Translations under genes and position numbers: made by a program
Notes under the pieces: generated by a model
What the model was told of the DNA's origin: nothing
What the model saw: the letters and a program-made list of their open reading frames with translations, nothing else
Database searches by the model: none
Assembly: GCA_036874045.1 (NCBI GenBank)
Contig: JAZBRI010000010.1
Span: forward strand, 1,880,001 to 1,944,000
Direction: 5' to 3'
DNA: 64,000 nucleotides
Origin: Cymodocea nodosa
Lineage: Eukaryota > Streptophyta > Magnoliopsida > Alismatales > Cymodoceaceae
Shown: positions 24,001 through 34,985 of the stretch, piece by piece
How positions within the stretch are numbered: the stretch's first letter is position 1
How the letters are laid out: each line of letters begins with the position of its first letter

Positions 24001-24957
24001 TTGACCACCCTTTCACACACACTAACCAAGATGATTCCTCCCACATCTTTGACATATAACTTTTCCCTGCCTTAGTTTAATTTTCTTTCCTTTTCCTTTA
24101 AACAGATTGCCATAAAGTCTTTTACTTAATGACAAGGATGGCTATGAAACTAAAACTAATCTTGAAGTTGAGTGTGTAACTCCAACAAACCCTAGAATCA
24201 GTGTTATCTGTTGACCTACTCTTATCTCTGAATTGAACTCTACTAATTCACTCTCTACAGTCATGGCCAAATCTACTATTGTTAAAAAGGTTGTCAGCTT
24301 CTACATGACTATTGCAAATCGAATCTATGAGTTGAGACCTTAATAGAATCTCTTAATCTTCTTACTTTCATTTGATGCAATGTCTATGGAGAATAATGAT
24401 AACTTGGTAAATTCAACTTCATATCTCTCTACAATCATACTTCCTTGACATAGCTTTTCATATTTGGCCCGTATACTAGGAGGGTAATATTTCTGTAAAA
24501 AAATGAATCTTGAAAATCCCCCCATGTCCATAATCACCTAGAAGCCTTGCGAAGCCGATCAACTAAATCCCACCAACCTCTTGCCTTTCCCTTATACATG
24601 TGGGTTGCAAGTTTAACCTTGTTCTCCTCAAGGCAATGGTAGAGCTCGAATAGTCTCTTCATATCTTGTAGCCACTAGTGTGCCTCGTAGGAATCCTTCC
24701 TTTCACTTAAGAAGATTAAAGGGGATAGTTTAAGGAAATCCCAAATTCCCACTCACACACTTCACAACTTCTTCCTCTTACTTCGGCCTTAGGTGAAAGC
24801 TACCCTATACTAGACTCGTCTCTAACCATATCAAAATCTGTCAATAGGAGTAATAATGAATTAGGTAACTATTATTTACCCACTCTACATTACTCCATTC
24901 ACGTATTCCAATAGATTAGGGTTCTTGTAGTTAAACCTTGCTTTGATACCATTTAAT
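21004..24957 (-). mobile_element. gag, protease, reverse transcriptase, RNase H and integrase remains of the Tekay-like element
   Basis: On the minus strand, right to left: gag (24340-24537, with KLCQGSM and YEVEFTKLS), a damaged zinc knuckle (about 23990) with GQEGH, and protease reading LFDPSATHSFI, where the catalytic D-S/T-G is now D-P-S. Next come the RT start (23093-23287), the RT core (22469-22861) with MPFGL, an intact FIDDILIYS catalytic motif and FLGHV, then RNase H remains, and the integrase zinc finger and core (21331-21720) with CLTCQQVK. Stops separate these pieces. The RT core is the best-preserved segment. Confidence 0.85.
24941..24952 (-). other. tRNA-iMet primer-binding site of the Tekay-like element
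   Basis: The minus strand reads TGGTATCAAAG, five bases from the LTR end at 24958. It matches the chromovirus primer site apart from one G to A change. Confidence 0.8.
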
Positions 24958-26178
24958 TGTCATGGCCTAGAAAAGCTATAACAATTGTTGTAATATTAAA
25001 GAAAAGAAAACACATATAAATAAAATTTTGGTGCGTGAAAAACTCTCCCCTTTAATATTATAAGGCTAACACCTGCTAAAGAGGTAGAATAATAGAAACC
25101 CATGATATATATAAATAAACTTGTATAAAAAATAATAGAAGTTATTTATAATCTAACTCCAAACAAGGAAAACTCAAAATGAGGTACAAATCACAAAATT
25201 TGTTATTCACAATATTTTGTTATATTTAGTCAAAAAGTGATTAACTCCTATCCTACTCACATTCTCCTAGAATATCTACCAAGTATCTTAAAAGAAACAA
25301 TAACAACACGTGAACTAAAGCCCAATAAGTCATTCTATCATCAATTCAAAATAAAATAAATAGCATATTATGCATATGAAAGGAAAGGTTGTACTATCAA
25401 TTCAATAATAAAAAGTATGCATTCTAGTCACAAATAAAAATGCATCATATAAATTGCAATAATACCTTTGGCCCTAATATCAAGACTACTCATAGATTTT
25501 CATATATTAGTTTAGCTATTATTGTATATTTACTCCCTATAGTAGGGACCAACCGCCACACATCTCCTTATGACTAAGATTGAATAACTCGAGTATTTAA
25601 GACAATGGCAAGCATATCTTCTCTCTCTATTGTATACAATACTACAATACTATGCCCTTGTGGTCAGGTTCATAGCTAAGCATTCATTCATTTTAATATA
25701 TATCAATTTTCACCTTAGGCCTAATAATGACATACACTAATCTTAAGAAGTTATGCAAAATTTCAATATTTGCATAAACAAATAATTATAATATAATTAA
25801 TATAAGTTTACAATAATACTAATATGTTTATGCTTATGGATTTAAAATGTATATCAATATCAATATAATTATATTCATGCATTATTCTAGAATGCATAAT
25901 ACTAATGATAAGTATTTATGAATATAATTACATAAACCACCATCTTTACTAAAACTATGCACAAATCTCTGATAATATTAAAATTTTAGACTAAAAGAAA
26001 AAAAGACTTACCTAAAAGAGAAAACTGCAAAAACACAATAATATTCCTTATTTTTCTTTATTGTCCTCTTCTTCTCCTCTTCCTTTGTTCTTTTCCTTCT
26101 TATTATTCTCATTCTCTCTCTCTCTCTCTCTCTAAGTAAAAGTAATTTTCTATCGTACTTACATACATACATACATAC

Positions 26179-26223
<45 letters not shown>

Positions 26224-26296
26224 AATATATAAGTGAGGCCGTAGATGTTTCACCACCTCAACGTGTTTTTTTTTTTTTTTGGTCGATGATGTCACA
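24958..26296 (-). mobile_element. 5' LTR of the Tekay-like element
   Basis: Starts TGTCATGGCC and ends GATGTCACA, 1,339 bp. It is uninterrupted, so it gives the empty site for the solo LTR in the other LTR. It contains a CT run (about 26112-26134) and a CATA/TA microsatellite (26160-26219). The two LTRs have clearly diverged by substitutions and small indels. Confidence 0.85.
26160..26219. repeat. (CATA)n-(TA)n microsatellite
   Basis: ACAT tetramers followed by an uninterrupted TA run near the outer end of the gypsy 5' LTR. Confidence 0.95.
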
Positions 26297-26362
26297 ATGT
26301 CTCTCTAAAGACGTGGAGAACATGTCTTTCCCTGTAGAAACGAAAAGGGGAGTGCAACTCAC

Positions 26363-26440
26363 GAGAGATCTGGTGAAACCCTTCTTGTCTATTTATCAGC
26401 TTGTCAAGGATCAAAAGGTGACGTCCACCGAGATCCTTCC
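26363..26440 (-). other. Candidate 5' leader exon of the gene at 14435-16139
   Basis: On the minus strand a pyrimidine-rich tract ending CACCTTTAG precedes 26440, and a strong donor GTGAGT begins at 26362, defining a 78-bp non-repetitive exon. The sequence left of the gypsy element (16200-16386) looks like the continuation of its intron and ends with an acceptor at 16209. The link across the 9.9-kb insertion is inferred from the paired flanks and target duplication, not seen in a transcript. Confidence 0.4.
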
Positions 26441-26599
26441 CTAAAGGTGAAAAAGAACCAGAAGAAAATGTCAGAAACAAAACAAAAATATAGCCATGAA
26501 TGAATACTGAGCTGAACTTTCACGTCAATTCATATCAAATAATGTGGGAAAAAAAGAGAAATTGACCAAAAACAGCAGATGTGAATCACCACGCAATAC

Positions 26600-26870
26600 C
26601 AGCAACAACTCGATCACAAGATTCCTAGGAAACAAAAGTGAATAAATGATAAGCGGATACGAAGGTAGAAGGTCTGATGGGCGAGGGATAAGCTTTGGTC
26701 AGGGTGGAGGCGCGCAGGGAGAGTGGGAAAGGACGAAAGAGAGAAGGATGAGGAAATTAACAAAGGGAAGGACACGGAGATGGGCGCGAGGCAAAGAAAA
26801 CATGGAAGGACTAACGGGAGGTACGCCGTTGGTTTCGGTGTCATTTGTGGGGGAGCGAGGGAGGAGACAA
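26600..26870 (-). promoter_or_regulatory. Candidate first non-coding exon and promoter-proximal region of the same gene
   Basis: This stretch is higher in GC than its surroundings and pyrimidine-rich on the minus strand, like a plant 5' untranslated leader, with a possible donor GTATTG at 26599. The ORFs on either strand lack recognisable domains. The AT-rich region 26880-27190 would be the promoter. Confidence 0.35.
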
Positions 26871-27195
26871 CATTGTTATTTATATAGTATATTAGGTTGG
26901 CAAGAGAGAAGTTTTTTCTCTATTTTTCATAAAAATAATATTTTATTTAAATTTAAATTTTACAAATTTTTTTAAAAATAATAGTATCTTTATCTAAATT
27001 TAAATTCAGAATTTCTTCGCTTTAATAGTATTTCTCTTCTCACTTTTATTCACTCAAGTCTTTCACAATCCATATTTAAAATTTTATCAAGTCATTCCAT
27101 CATCTTACTAGACATAAAGTATGATCATCAGATTTATTATACCATATTCTTAATTGAATTTTATCATATTCTGCAGATGATGGTTCAGTTATAGC

Positions 27196-27903
27196 TTAAG
27201 GTATAAATAATATTTCTATAAATTTATCATAATTGTTTATGCTCGCTATGTATAAATTAGATCTAAATGCAACTAATATATCTGTGACTAGATATATATA
27301 TCCATCAAGTATCACATGAGTATTGTTAACTAGTTTTTTCTCTCCTAGATATATTATAACATTTTTGTTCCATGATTTATTCATAAAATTGTAAACACTT
27401 AAATATAGTCCTTCATCCCAATTTCCAATTGGTTTCCAATAAAATAATTTTTCAAGAATAGTCAAATTCTTATTAGAAAATGTTAGTACTATCCCACAAT
27501 TTTCAATTGGTACTTTAAACATATTAGGTATTCCTATATTCCATTCTTCTCTAGTGATAGGATTTCTAATAAAAATATCAGGTATCAGAACAACATACCT
27601 TAGTTTAATTCTATATATGATCAATCCTTCATCTATTCCCATAATATGATTTATTCCTTCTAATGTATTAGGTGGAATTCTAGTAGTTTCTTCTATATTC
27701 AGATATTTGTAACTGATTGAACTACGATTGAATAACTTCCATAAAACTTCATCTCTAATGTTGGTCATCTTTGCAGCTTGTAGTCCATGAAAATATCTTT
27801 CTTTGACATATTCTCTAATTTGTCTTGACACAACACAATCTGCACAGATCTTTAATTGATAGATTACTTAATACTTCTCTCACTACATCCAATGATGATT
27901 TCA
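27196..27903 (-). pseudogene. F-box protein gene copy with one frameshift
   Basis: The minus strand starts with ATG at 27903 and reads DVVREVLSNLSIKDLCRLCC, a good match to the F-box consensus (SCF ubiquitin-ligase adaptor domain binding SKP1). After about 25 codons a frame change near 27830 moves the sequence into a 211-codon frame that continues as SRQIREYV, KERYFHGL, and a C-terminal part with IFIRNPITREEW, resembling the NP-TR motif of F-box-associated domains. Total is about 236 codons, shorter than most F-box proteins (350-450). It lies directly downstream of a SIRE-like protease fragment, where pol would be expected. It could be a gene captured by, or caught beside, the retroelement. 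A sequencing error could explain the frameshift. Confidence 0.6.
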
Positions 27904-29768
27904 TCTGTTGTTATCCTTACTTTTGTTTTCAAATATTACACTTCCTTTCTTGGTATTTGTAAAATTTTTCAATAAGCTTTTCTATCCGGTCATGTGACTT
28001 GATGCTCCATTATCTAAAATCCATTTAATGTTGTTTTCTCCTGCAAAACAAATTAAGAAGAACTGTTTCTTGGTACCCAATGTCTTTGAGAGCCAAGTTC
28101 ATTAAAAGCATATTTCTTCTTTTTATTTAAATCAGTCTAACATTATCATTTATATTCTTATTAGTTGTAAGTACTATTAATTTATCATTAACTTCATACT
28201 CACTTATATAATTATTGCTCTTATTAATATTCTTTTTATTTTCAGATGTAGTATAACCATGACCAAACCAATTTTTATCAGATGTTAATTTATTTTGGTC
28301 ATGCTCATACATTTCAGTAAGTTCATACCAAGATTTTGTAATTGTATTTAAATTTTCAATACATACAAAATCTTTTTCTACACATGAATTTTCAGATAAA
28401 GAACATGCAAAACTAGTAATTGGTCTAATAAGTGTTTTGAATTTCATGCTTAGATTTCTGAATTTCTAGTTTACTACAATTGTCTGAAATTTTAGAAACA
28501 TTAGTAACTGAATTTTTAGAACAACAAACAAGATTTTTAGAAACATTGATAGTCATGTTAGAAGTACATTTAGATAAATCACATTAGTTTATATTATTAC
28601 TGCATGATTCATCCATCGAAGTACCTACTTCTACATATTTATTACCTTATTTCATGATAAAAGGAATTTTAGTCTTAGATTTACTTGAACTACAACTAAT
28701 AAATCTTTTGTTGGCTTGAGATTTAAGGTATTCAGGATAATCAAATCCTAAGTCAAATTTATATGACACTGTAGGGGTACTGGTTAGTTTGTCTAACTTA
28801 GTTTGACTTAAATTCTATTTCTCAATGGTGGAATTTAAATCTAGCTCTCTCATTTTTAATTTATCAATCTCTAACTCAAGATCAGTTATATTGTTTCTCA
28901 ATTTTTTATTTTTAGATTCTATCTTTAATTTTTCAGCATTTATATTCTGTATTTGTTCATGCAAGACACATTCATTAAATCTAAATTTATGCAAATCTCC
29001 AGCATGATTTTCATTATCACTTTTAAACTTTTCTAAAGTAGTAGACAAGAAACAATTTTTTTCTTCCAAAATGGACAAAGAGTTTCTAATATTTTTATTT
29101 TCGAGTTTACAAAATTTAAGTTTTTGTAATAATGCATGATAAACACATAATAATTCATCAAAGTTAAAATCTGAATAACTTTCAAGATCAGATATTACCT
29201 TAGACTCATCTTCCATAAAGCACACATGAGCAACATCTTCTAACTCTTATTCTTCTTCTGAATGTGAAGATTTTGATGATAATTCCTTAGATTCAAACTC
29301 TTCTAACGTGTTATCCTAAGTGGTCTTCAAAGCTTTTTTCTTGTAAAACTTTTTCTGAGATTTCTGAGCCATCTTCTTCTAATTTGTCCTACTTTTCTTT
29401 TCATTTTTCCTTATAGGACAATCTAGAGAAAGATGTCTAGGTTTCTTGCAATTGTAACATACATACTTTCTAAATGAAGAATTTTTTTCATTCAATGACT
29501 TTGACGTTGAGGGTTTGTCATTTCTGTTCCTTTGTTGTTTCCTAGCTTTCTATGCTTTCTTGAATTTCCTAGTCAACAAAATCAAATCATTGTTAAAATT
29601 AATTGATATTTTAGAATCTGAATTAATTTTGAAGGCTATTTCTTTCTTCATTTTTAATTTGTTGTGACTTAGTGAATCATTTAATTGAACTTCATAAGTA
29701 GTTAAATTTCCTATAAGTTCATTTATAGTATAAACATTTAAGTCTCATGATTCCTCAATTGATGTTAC

Positions 29769-32017
29769 TGTAAGGATGAAGCGTGTGTCGTTAAAAGTAC
29801 AAGTTTTACATTCATAATTTAATCGCAAGCACACGATGCCTATTGTATTAAGCGGTGTAAGTACGAGTCATTTCCCTAGGGAGTTTGTCTAAGTAGATTT
29901 TATTAGATTAATTACTTGACTTATGTCATAATACAACTTGAAAACGTTCTATACATCCTACTCTTATCAAAACAAAAGTTAGCATTATGATTAGTAATTA
30001 TATTAAAAATTATGCATATGTGGTTAACTAGTCATTTTAACTACTTAAAAATCACTTCTATACAATCTCATTCATAACTCTATTAAAACTCTCAAAATTA
30101 CAGAAATTGCATCCACTTATGGAAATCATTTCTTCCCAAAATACTCACTGAAAAATCATGTAAAAATATGATTTGGAAAGGGTTTCAAAAGATCTAAAAA
30201 TCTAGCATAATTTTGAGACCTAATGCAAACCAGAGAGTTATTGGTGGCGAATCTAACACAGATGTGCAACACGTGAAGATCAAAACACAGATTGCATGAC
30301 TTTACAAGAAAATTCATATCTCCCTGAAATATTTATTAAATGAATTGAAACAAAATCTCAATGCAAATTAACTTCGTCATCTCAAAAACCCATTTTAAAG
30401 ATCATAAAAATGCAATTTGTACTCTGAGAAATTGATGATCAAAGACACTCAAAAACTCTGCCCAGAACTTGCATCCAGGTCAGAAACACCTGTCAACACT
30501 TAAATTGAAAATACCATTCAAATGATCTCAAAAAATTACAAAACCAAACCCATTGGTAAGTAGACTCGAAAATATATGAGATTGCATCAAAAATTATTCA
30601 AAACCGATACTTGAGCTGAGAGAATCGAAATAAACAAAAATACCCAAACTCTGTGCATGGTTCCCCTTGTTACATAAGCAAACATTTCATCAAACACCCT
30701 ATTTACAGCCATGATATGCACATAAAACAAGATGAAAATCACATTTAAACTATGATTCACATCAAGATAACATCTGGAATTAATTATCCATATGAAGACT
30801 ATACTGAAATGCAATGCAATAACACTAAAACAACACAAATGTATACAAACATAACATGAAAAACATGAAACAACATACCTATGCATACATACACAACATG
30901 AACACAAATTATGCATAGGGATCTCTCTCAAATCTCACTCATACCTTAAAGAACACCTCTTCCTCAGCAATGAATCCGTGGTTGGATGAAACCACACTCT
31001 TCAGCCACGTTTTCCTAAGGTCTCACCCCTTGGAATGTCACCTATAGTAAGGGCCTTCCACGGTTGCAAGAGCAAGAGAACTCAGCCTCCTTCCACTTCC
31101 TTTGGACGTCAAAACAGAAGTTTCCAGCCCCTCCTTTGCTTCTGAAAATGCTCATTGGAGCCACCCAAAGCCACATGTCAAACACCACTCCCACTTGGCA
31201 TCCAAGTTTCCTCCACCAAGGCAGCCAAAGCAACCCCCCTTGGAAACCTTTTGAGGACGTGAATCAAGAGGAGATCAACGGAGATGATGCTGGTTTGAGA
31301 GAGGGAATGACACCCTTGAGTGTCCACCTTCAGCCACGAGGAGAGGAGTCCTTGGAGAAGGAACCGTCAGTTGGAATGGAGAAGAATTGAGAGGAGATGC
31401 CTTGGACGTGGGGCTTACTCCTCCTTTTAATCTTGGTGTCCCTTGATTTTCCAAGATTGATCCAATGGTTGAGATTTATCCCAGCCCCTTTCACCTTTGA
31501 TACACCATCCAAGGGCTGAGATTTAACCCTCTTATAATTCCTTGATGTCACCTATTTTCATCAATAAAAACTCATACACAAATTAAGACCATTCAATCAC
31601 ATGTAGACTTATATCATGAATAATTAAGACAATTATTATAGGTGCATCCATAACAATTTTTTATTAAGATGATGAAAGTATAATTTTATATTCTTATCAT
31701 GCATCACTTTTATATCTTAATACTAAATCTTTGGAAAGCACAAGTGAAATTGATAAGTGAAGAACATGCGTGCAATAAAATTGTGTTCCATGTAATTTAT
31801 CCTAAATAACTAAGTGTCTACACATGAGCTATTAAACTTAACATTAATTTCATTAAAGGTAAATTTATGCATTATTTCATTTTTAATTCATAAACACATG
31901 CATCGCCTAAAAATATAACTTTCATGTAATACAATATAAAAATCATATACTATGCACTTGAAATCCATAAAATGCATGCTTTAACATATAATAAAATGCA
32001 CAAATCTTAACTTTACA
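29769..32017 (-). mobile_element. 2.25-kb solo LTR inserted in SIRE-like gag, target duplication GTTAC
   Basis: Begins TGTAAGGATG, ends AACTTTACA (TGTAA/TTACA inverted ends), flanked by GTTAC at 29764-29768 and 32018-32022. Near 29825-29885 it has a block with GCCTATTGTATTAAG and a run ending TTCCCTAGGGAG that resembles the conserved block of the gypsy LTRs A-C (TGTCTATTGTATTAG, GTCGATCCCA), so a Tat/Athila relation in minus orientation is likely. The GC-richer stretch 30950-31450 holds overlapping ORFs on both strands without recognisable domains. Confidence 0.85.
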
Positions 32018-32750
32018 GTTACTTTTTGAGATCATTTAGAACTTAGGAATTTGAGAATTTTTCTCACCAAATTCTTATGTTCAAAATTCTTTCCTAAGCA
32101 TTTTAAAGAATTTATAATATCTAGGAATCTAGAAAACATCTCAGAAATACTTTCGTCTTCATGAATCTTAAAGAGTTCATACTTATGAATTAACATATTA
32201 ATCTTAGTCTCTTTAACTTGAGAGGTACCTTCATATGAAACTTCTAATGCATGTCACACCTCATAAGCAAATTTATATGCCGACACTTTACTGAATTGTT
32301 CATAACTCAATGCACAAAATAAGATATTTAAGTCTTTTGCATTTAGAGTTTCATTTTCTTTTTTAGTAACTATCCAAGTATTATAAGGAGTAGTTAACGG
32401 AGTATATGATTTAAAAATCATGAACTACAACTTGTGATCTATACTTTAAAGAAAGACTGTCATCCTATATTTTCAATATTCAAAATGTATTCTATCAAAT
32501 AAAAGAGGACGATTAAGATTTTGGCCTTTATATAAAGAAAAATTACTATTTCTAGTAGTCATCTTACCTTAGATTTTTTAACCTATTAGATTTTAAATAG
32601 TTTAAAACTTTAAAAGCAACTTGAGCCTAAAATCAACAAAGTTAAACGTATGTTCAAATATTAATTTTTGTTTAAAAATAAGGAAGGTAAAATAAGCTCT
32701 AATATTAATTAAGTTGGTATCGATTTTATATCAAAGATTATTAACAAGTT

Positions 32751-32760
32751 CTGATACCAC
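32751..32760 (-). other. tRNA-iMet primer-binding site of the SIRE-like element
   Basis: The minus strand reads TGGTATCAGAAC just left of the LTR starting at 32762 (TGTAGCATCG), which orients the element. Confidence 0.8.
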
Positions 32761-32761
32761 T

Positions 32762-34375
32762 TGTAGCATCGAATGACTATATAAGAGGAGGGTGAATTGT
32801 GTTTTTCAATATATTTAAAAATAATCGAAACTTCAAAATTAAAAACAAGTCGAGGCATTGTTTTAATCAAATCATTTTATTGAAGGTTTCAAATACAATA
32901 TGCAATTCAATTCTCTTAAAAAATTATAGATGCAATTATATAATGATACCATGTTTCATCTAATCAATTTCATAACTACAAACAGAGAAAACTAATATGC
33001 GGAACTTAAATATTTCTTCTTATTTAAGATATTTCTTCTTCTTCTTCTTCTTCTTCTTCTTCTACAATTCTTCAGTGACAAATATTTGACTTTCTCTACT
33101 TCACTGAATTTGTTTTCTTCTGATTCTTCAAATCTTTAGTAACATGTATCTGACTTTTTCTTTTTCACCGAATTTTCTTCTATTTGAAAGCTTTTCCCTA
33201 GAGAGGTGTTTTGATCCTTGAAAATATTTTTGGTTTGGTGTGCAGGGATAATTGATCAATGAGAATTCTATGCCTTTTATATTGTATCTTCATTTCATAC
33301 ATTTAACCACAATTAGTTTTTCACTCTTCACGTATTCTCTTTTTCCTTTATCGAAATACACACGTTTTGACTCACGTTTTCCTTTTGAATTTTCTTTAAT
33401 CATTAATCTTGGATCTCTGAAAAATTTCCTGCAAAATAAACTTTATCGTCCAAAATTTTTCATCAAATGTAATAACAAGTCATTGTGTTAATGTTAACTA
33501 AATGAGTAAAATAAGTAGATTTATAACTTAACGTACCTAACTTAACGAGTTCATCATGTGCCAAAACACATGACAAGTACTATAGCTAACTCAACGAATT
33601 AAGTCTATGGTGTTATGCTAACTCAACGAACTAGCTTCGTGGTGTTACAGTTAACTCAACGAATTAGCTTAATCTTTCTTTCGAAAAGTTAAATGCTAAC
33701 TCACTGAAAATAGTTTAAGTATCAGATAGTTAAGTTTTCTAAGTATTTGAAAATTTGATAACTCACCGATCCAGTAATAAACAAATGTTTTTACAATAAG
33801 GTATTTACCACATGTAATAATAATAACTTTAAGTTTATAACGCTAACCTAACGTATTGCCTTAGTGTTCAATATAACAACTCAACACGTTTAGTTATGTT
33901 AACTTAACAAGTTAAACATGTGCAACTCACGTAATAAAATATAACATTCATAAACTTTAATTTCACCACGTGCATAATACTAACTTAACTAAGTTTTTTA
34001 ATTCCTAAGTATCTGAAATGTTTGTTATTTCAGAGAGTTACATTTTATATATCAGACAATTGTGTTTTGAATGCTTAAAGAGTATTTTATTATTATTTTA
34101 AGAAGTACACGTGTCACGACCTTAAAACATAACTTAAGTAGGTTTTCAGTAAGTTAGATGCTAACTATTTGAAATATGTTTAAGCATCGGATAGTTAGGT
34201 TTTCAAGTATCTGAAATACCTTTTATCGTAAAAAATTACTGAGGACATGTGTTGTGACCTGGAAACTTGACTTAAGTTATCTTTCAAAATGTTAGAGGCT
34301 AACTATTCGAAATACATATAAGTTTTAAATAGTTACAACTCATAACTATCCGAAAAGTATTTTTACCATCGTAAA
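32762..34375 (-). mobile_element. 5' LTR of the SIRE-like element, right end rearranged
   Basis: Its left end matches the solo LTR at 8505 (TGTAG-ATCG, then GTGAATTGTGT). A TTC repeat is at about 33040-33062. It carries ACTTAAGT and CACGTG boxes near 34110-34140 and copies of the inverted-repeat module. The normal right end (CAACA) is not found; near 34375 the sequence turns into an inverted copy of 33840-33990. Confidence 0.75.
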
Positions 34376-34985
34376 GTTAGCATTATGCACGTATTGAATT
34401 TAAATATTTTATTATGTCACATGAGTTACACATGTTTAACTCGTTAAATTAACATAACTATATACATTAAGTTATTTGATTACACACTAAGGTAACGCGT
34501 TGTGTTAGTGTTATAAGCTTATAAATTATTTCTTTATTTCACATGATATATTATTATTTTATATTAAGTCCGTTGAATTAATAGTTAAGTCAACGGAGTA
34601 AGTACGTTGAGTTACACTAACTCTACAGACTAGTTATTTTCTAACATGCTACTATTAGCAGTTACAAAAATAGAAAATTTAAAGGAAAATCATGATTGCA
34701 CGTATCACACAGGAATTAACTCATGGAATGAAGAAAAAATCACCATTGTTGATATGAATGAAGGAAATCGAACCAATCTTTTAAGTAGAAACAATTACTA
34801 CTAAAAGAAATATAAAAAGAAGAGGAGAAAAATGTAGTGTATGTAGGTAGAGAATCGCGCTAACTATAGGAAGTGTTGGAATTTCCCTGAAGCTTTACAA
34901 CACCACCATAATCACCAAACATCGAAGGTTTATAAGGATACTTTCTAGATGTCGGGTAGATTCTAAGCCAAACAATTCTCAATTT
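34375..34985 (+). mobile_element. Inverted composite fragment of copia-type and gypsy-type LTR sequence
   Basis: 34375-34530 is the reverse complement of 33840-33990 (copia LTR), and 34560-34985 is the reverse complement of the gypsy LTR segment seen at about 4380-4770 and 7730-8120. No ends or target duplication were found. Confidence 0.65.

Larger units (their letters stand above)
16387..26296 (-). mobile_element. Tekay-like Ty3/gypsy chromovirus, complete but degenerate, with nested solo LTRs
   Basis: The element has two LTRs (16387-19389, interrupted, and 24958-26296), a tRNA-iMet primer site, a polypurine tract, and gag-protease-RT-integrase-chromodomain order on the minus strand. Its flanks are ATATC (16382-16386) and ATGTC (26297-26301), a target duplication with one mismatch. 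Total span is 9.9 kb; without the nested LTRs it is about 7.3 kb. Stops and frameshifts occur throughout, so it is inactive. Its outer flanks both look like intron or leader sequence of the gene at 14435-16139. Confidence 0.85.
27910..32761 (-). mobile_element. SIRE-like Ty1/copia internal region (gag and start of protease), split by a solo LTR
   Basis: Read right to left from the primer site: gag beginning at about 32563 with TTRNSNF, then YEGTSQVKETKI and the expected DIINSLKCLGK. After the insertion at 29769-32017 come a CCHC knuckle (CYNCKKPRHLSLDC, about 29400-29460), a long coiled-coil-rich segment (28815-29225), and the protease start WILDNGASSHMTG (about 27985-28030), where D-N-G replaces the usual D-S-G. 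Then the copia sequence stops and the F-box copy begins. In-frame stops are present in each piece. Confidence 0.8.

Noticed and set aside
26646-26975. Plus-strand ORF near 26646-26975 and its minus-strand counterpart
   Set aside because: Neither shows any domain; the minus-strand sequence is better read as an untranslated leader.
27196-27831. Viral movement-protein-like ORF
   Set aside because: The upstream 25 codons match the F-box consensus and the C-terminal half has an NPITREEW motif, so an F-box gene copy explains it better.
31064-31551. Overlapping ORFs on both strands at 31042-31551
   Set aside because: They lie in a solo LTR with perfect target duplications; no domain; GC-rich leader-like LTR sequence.
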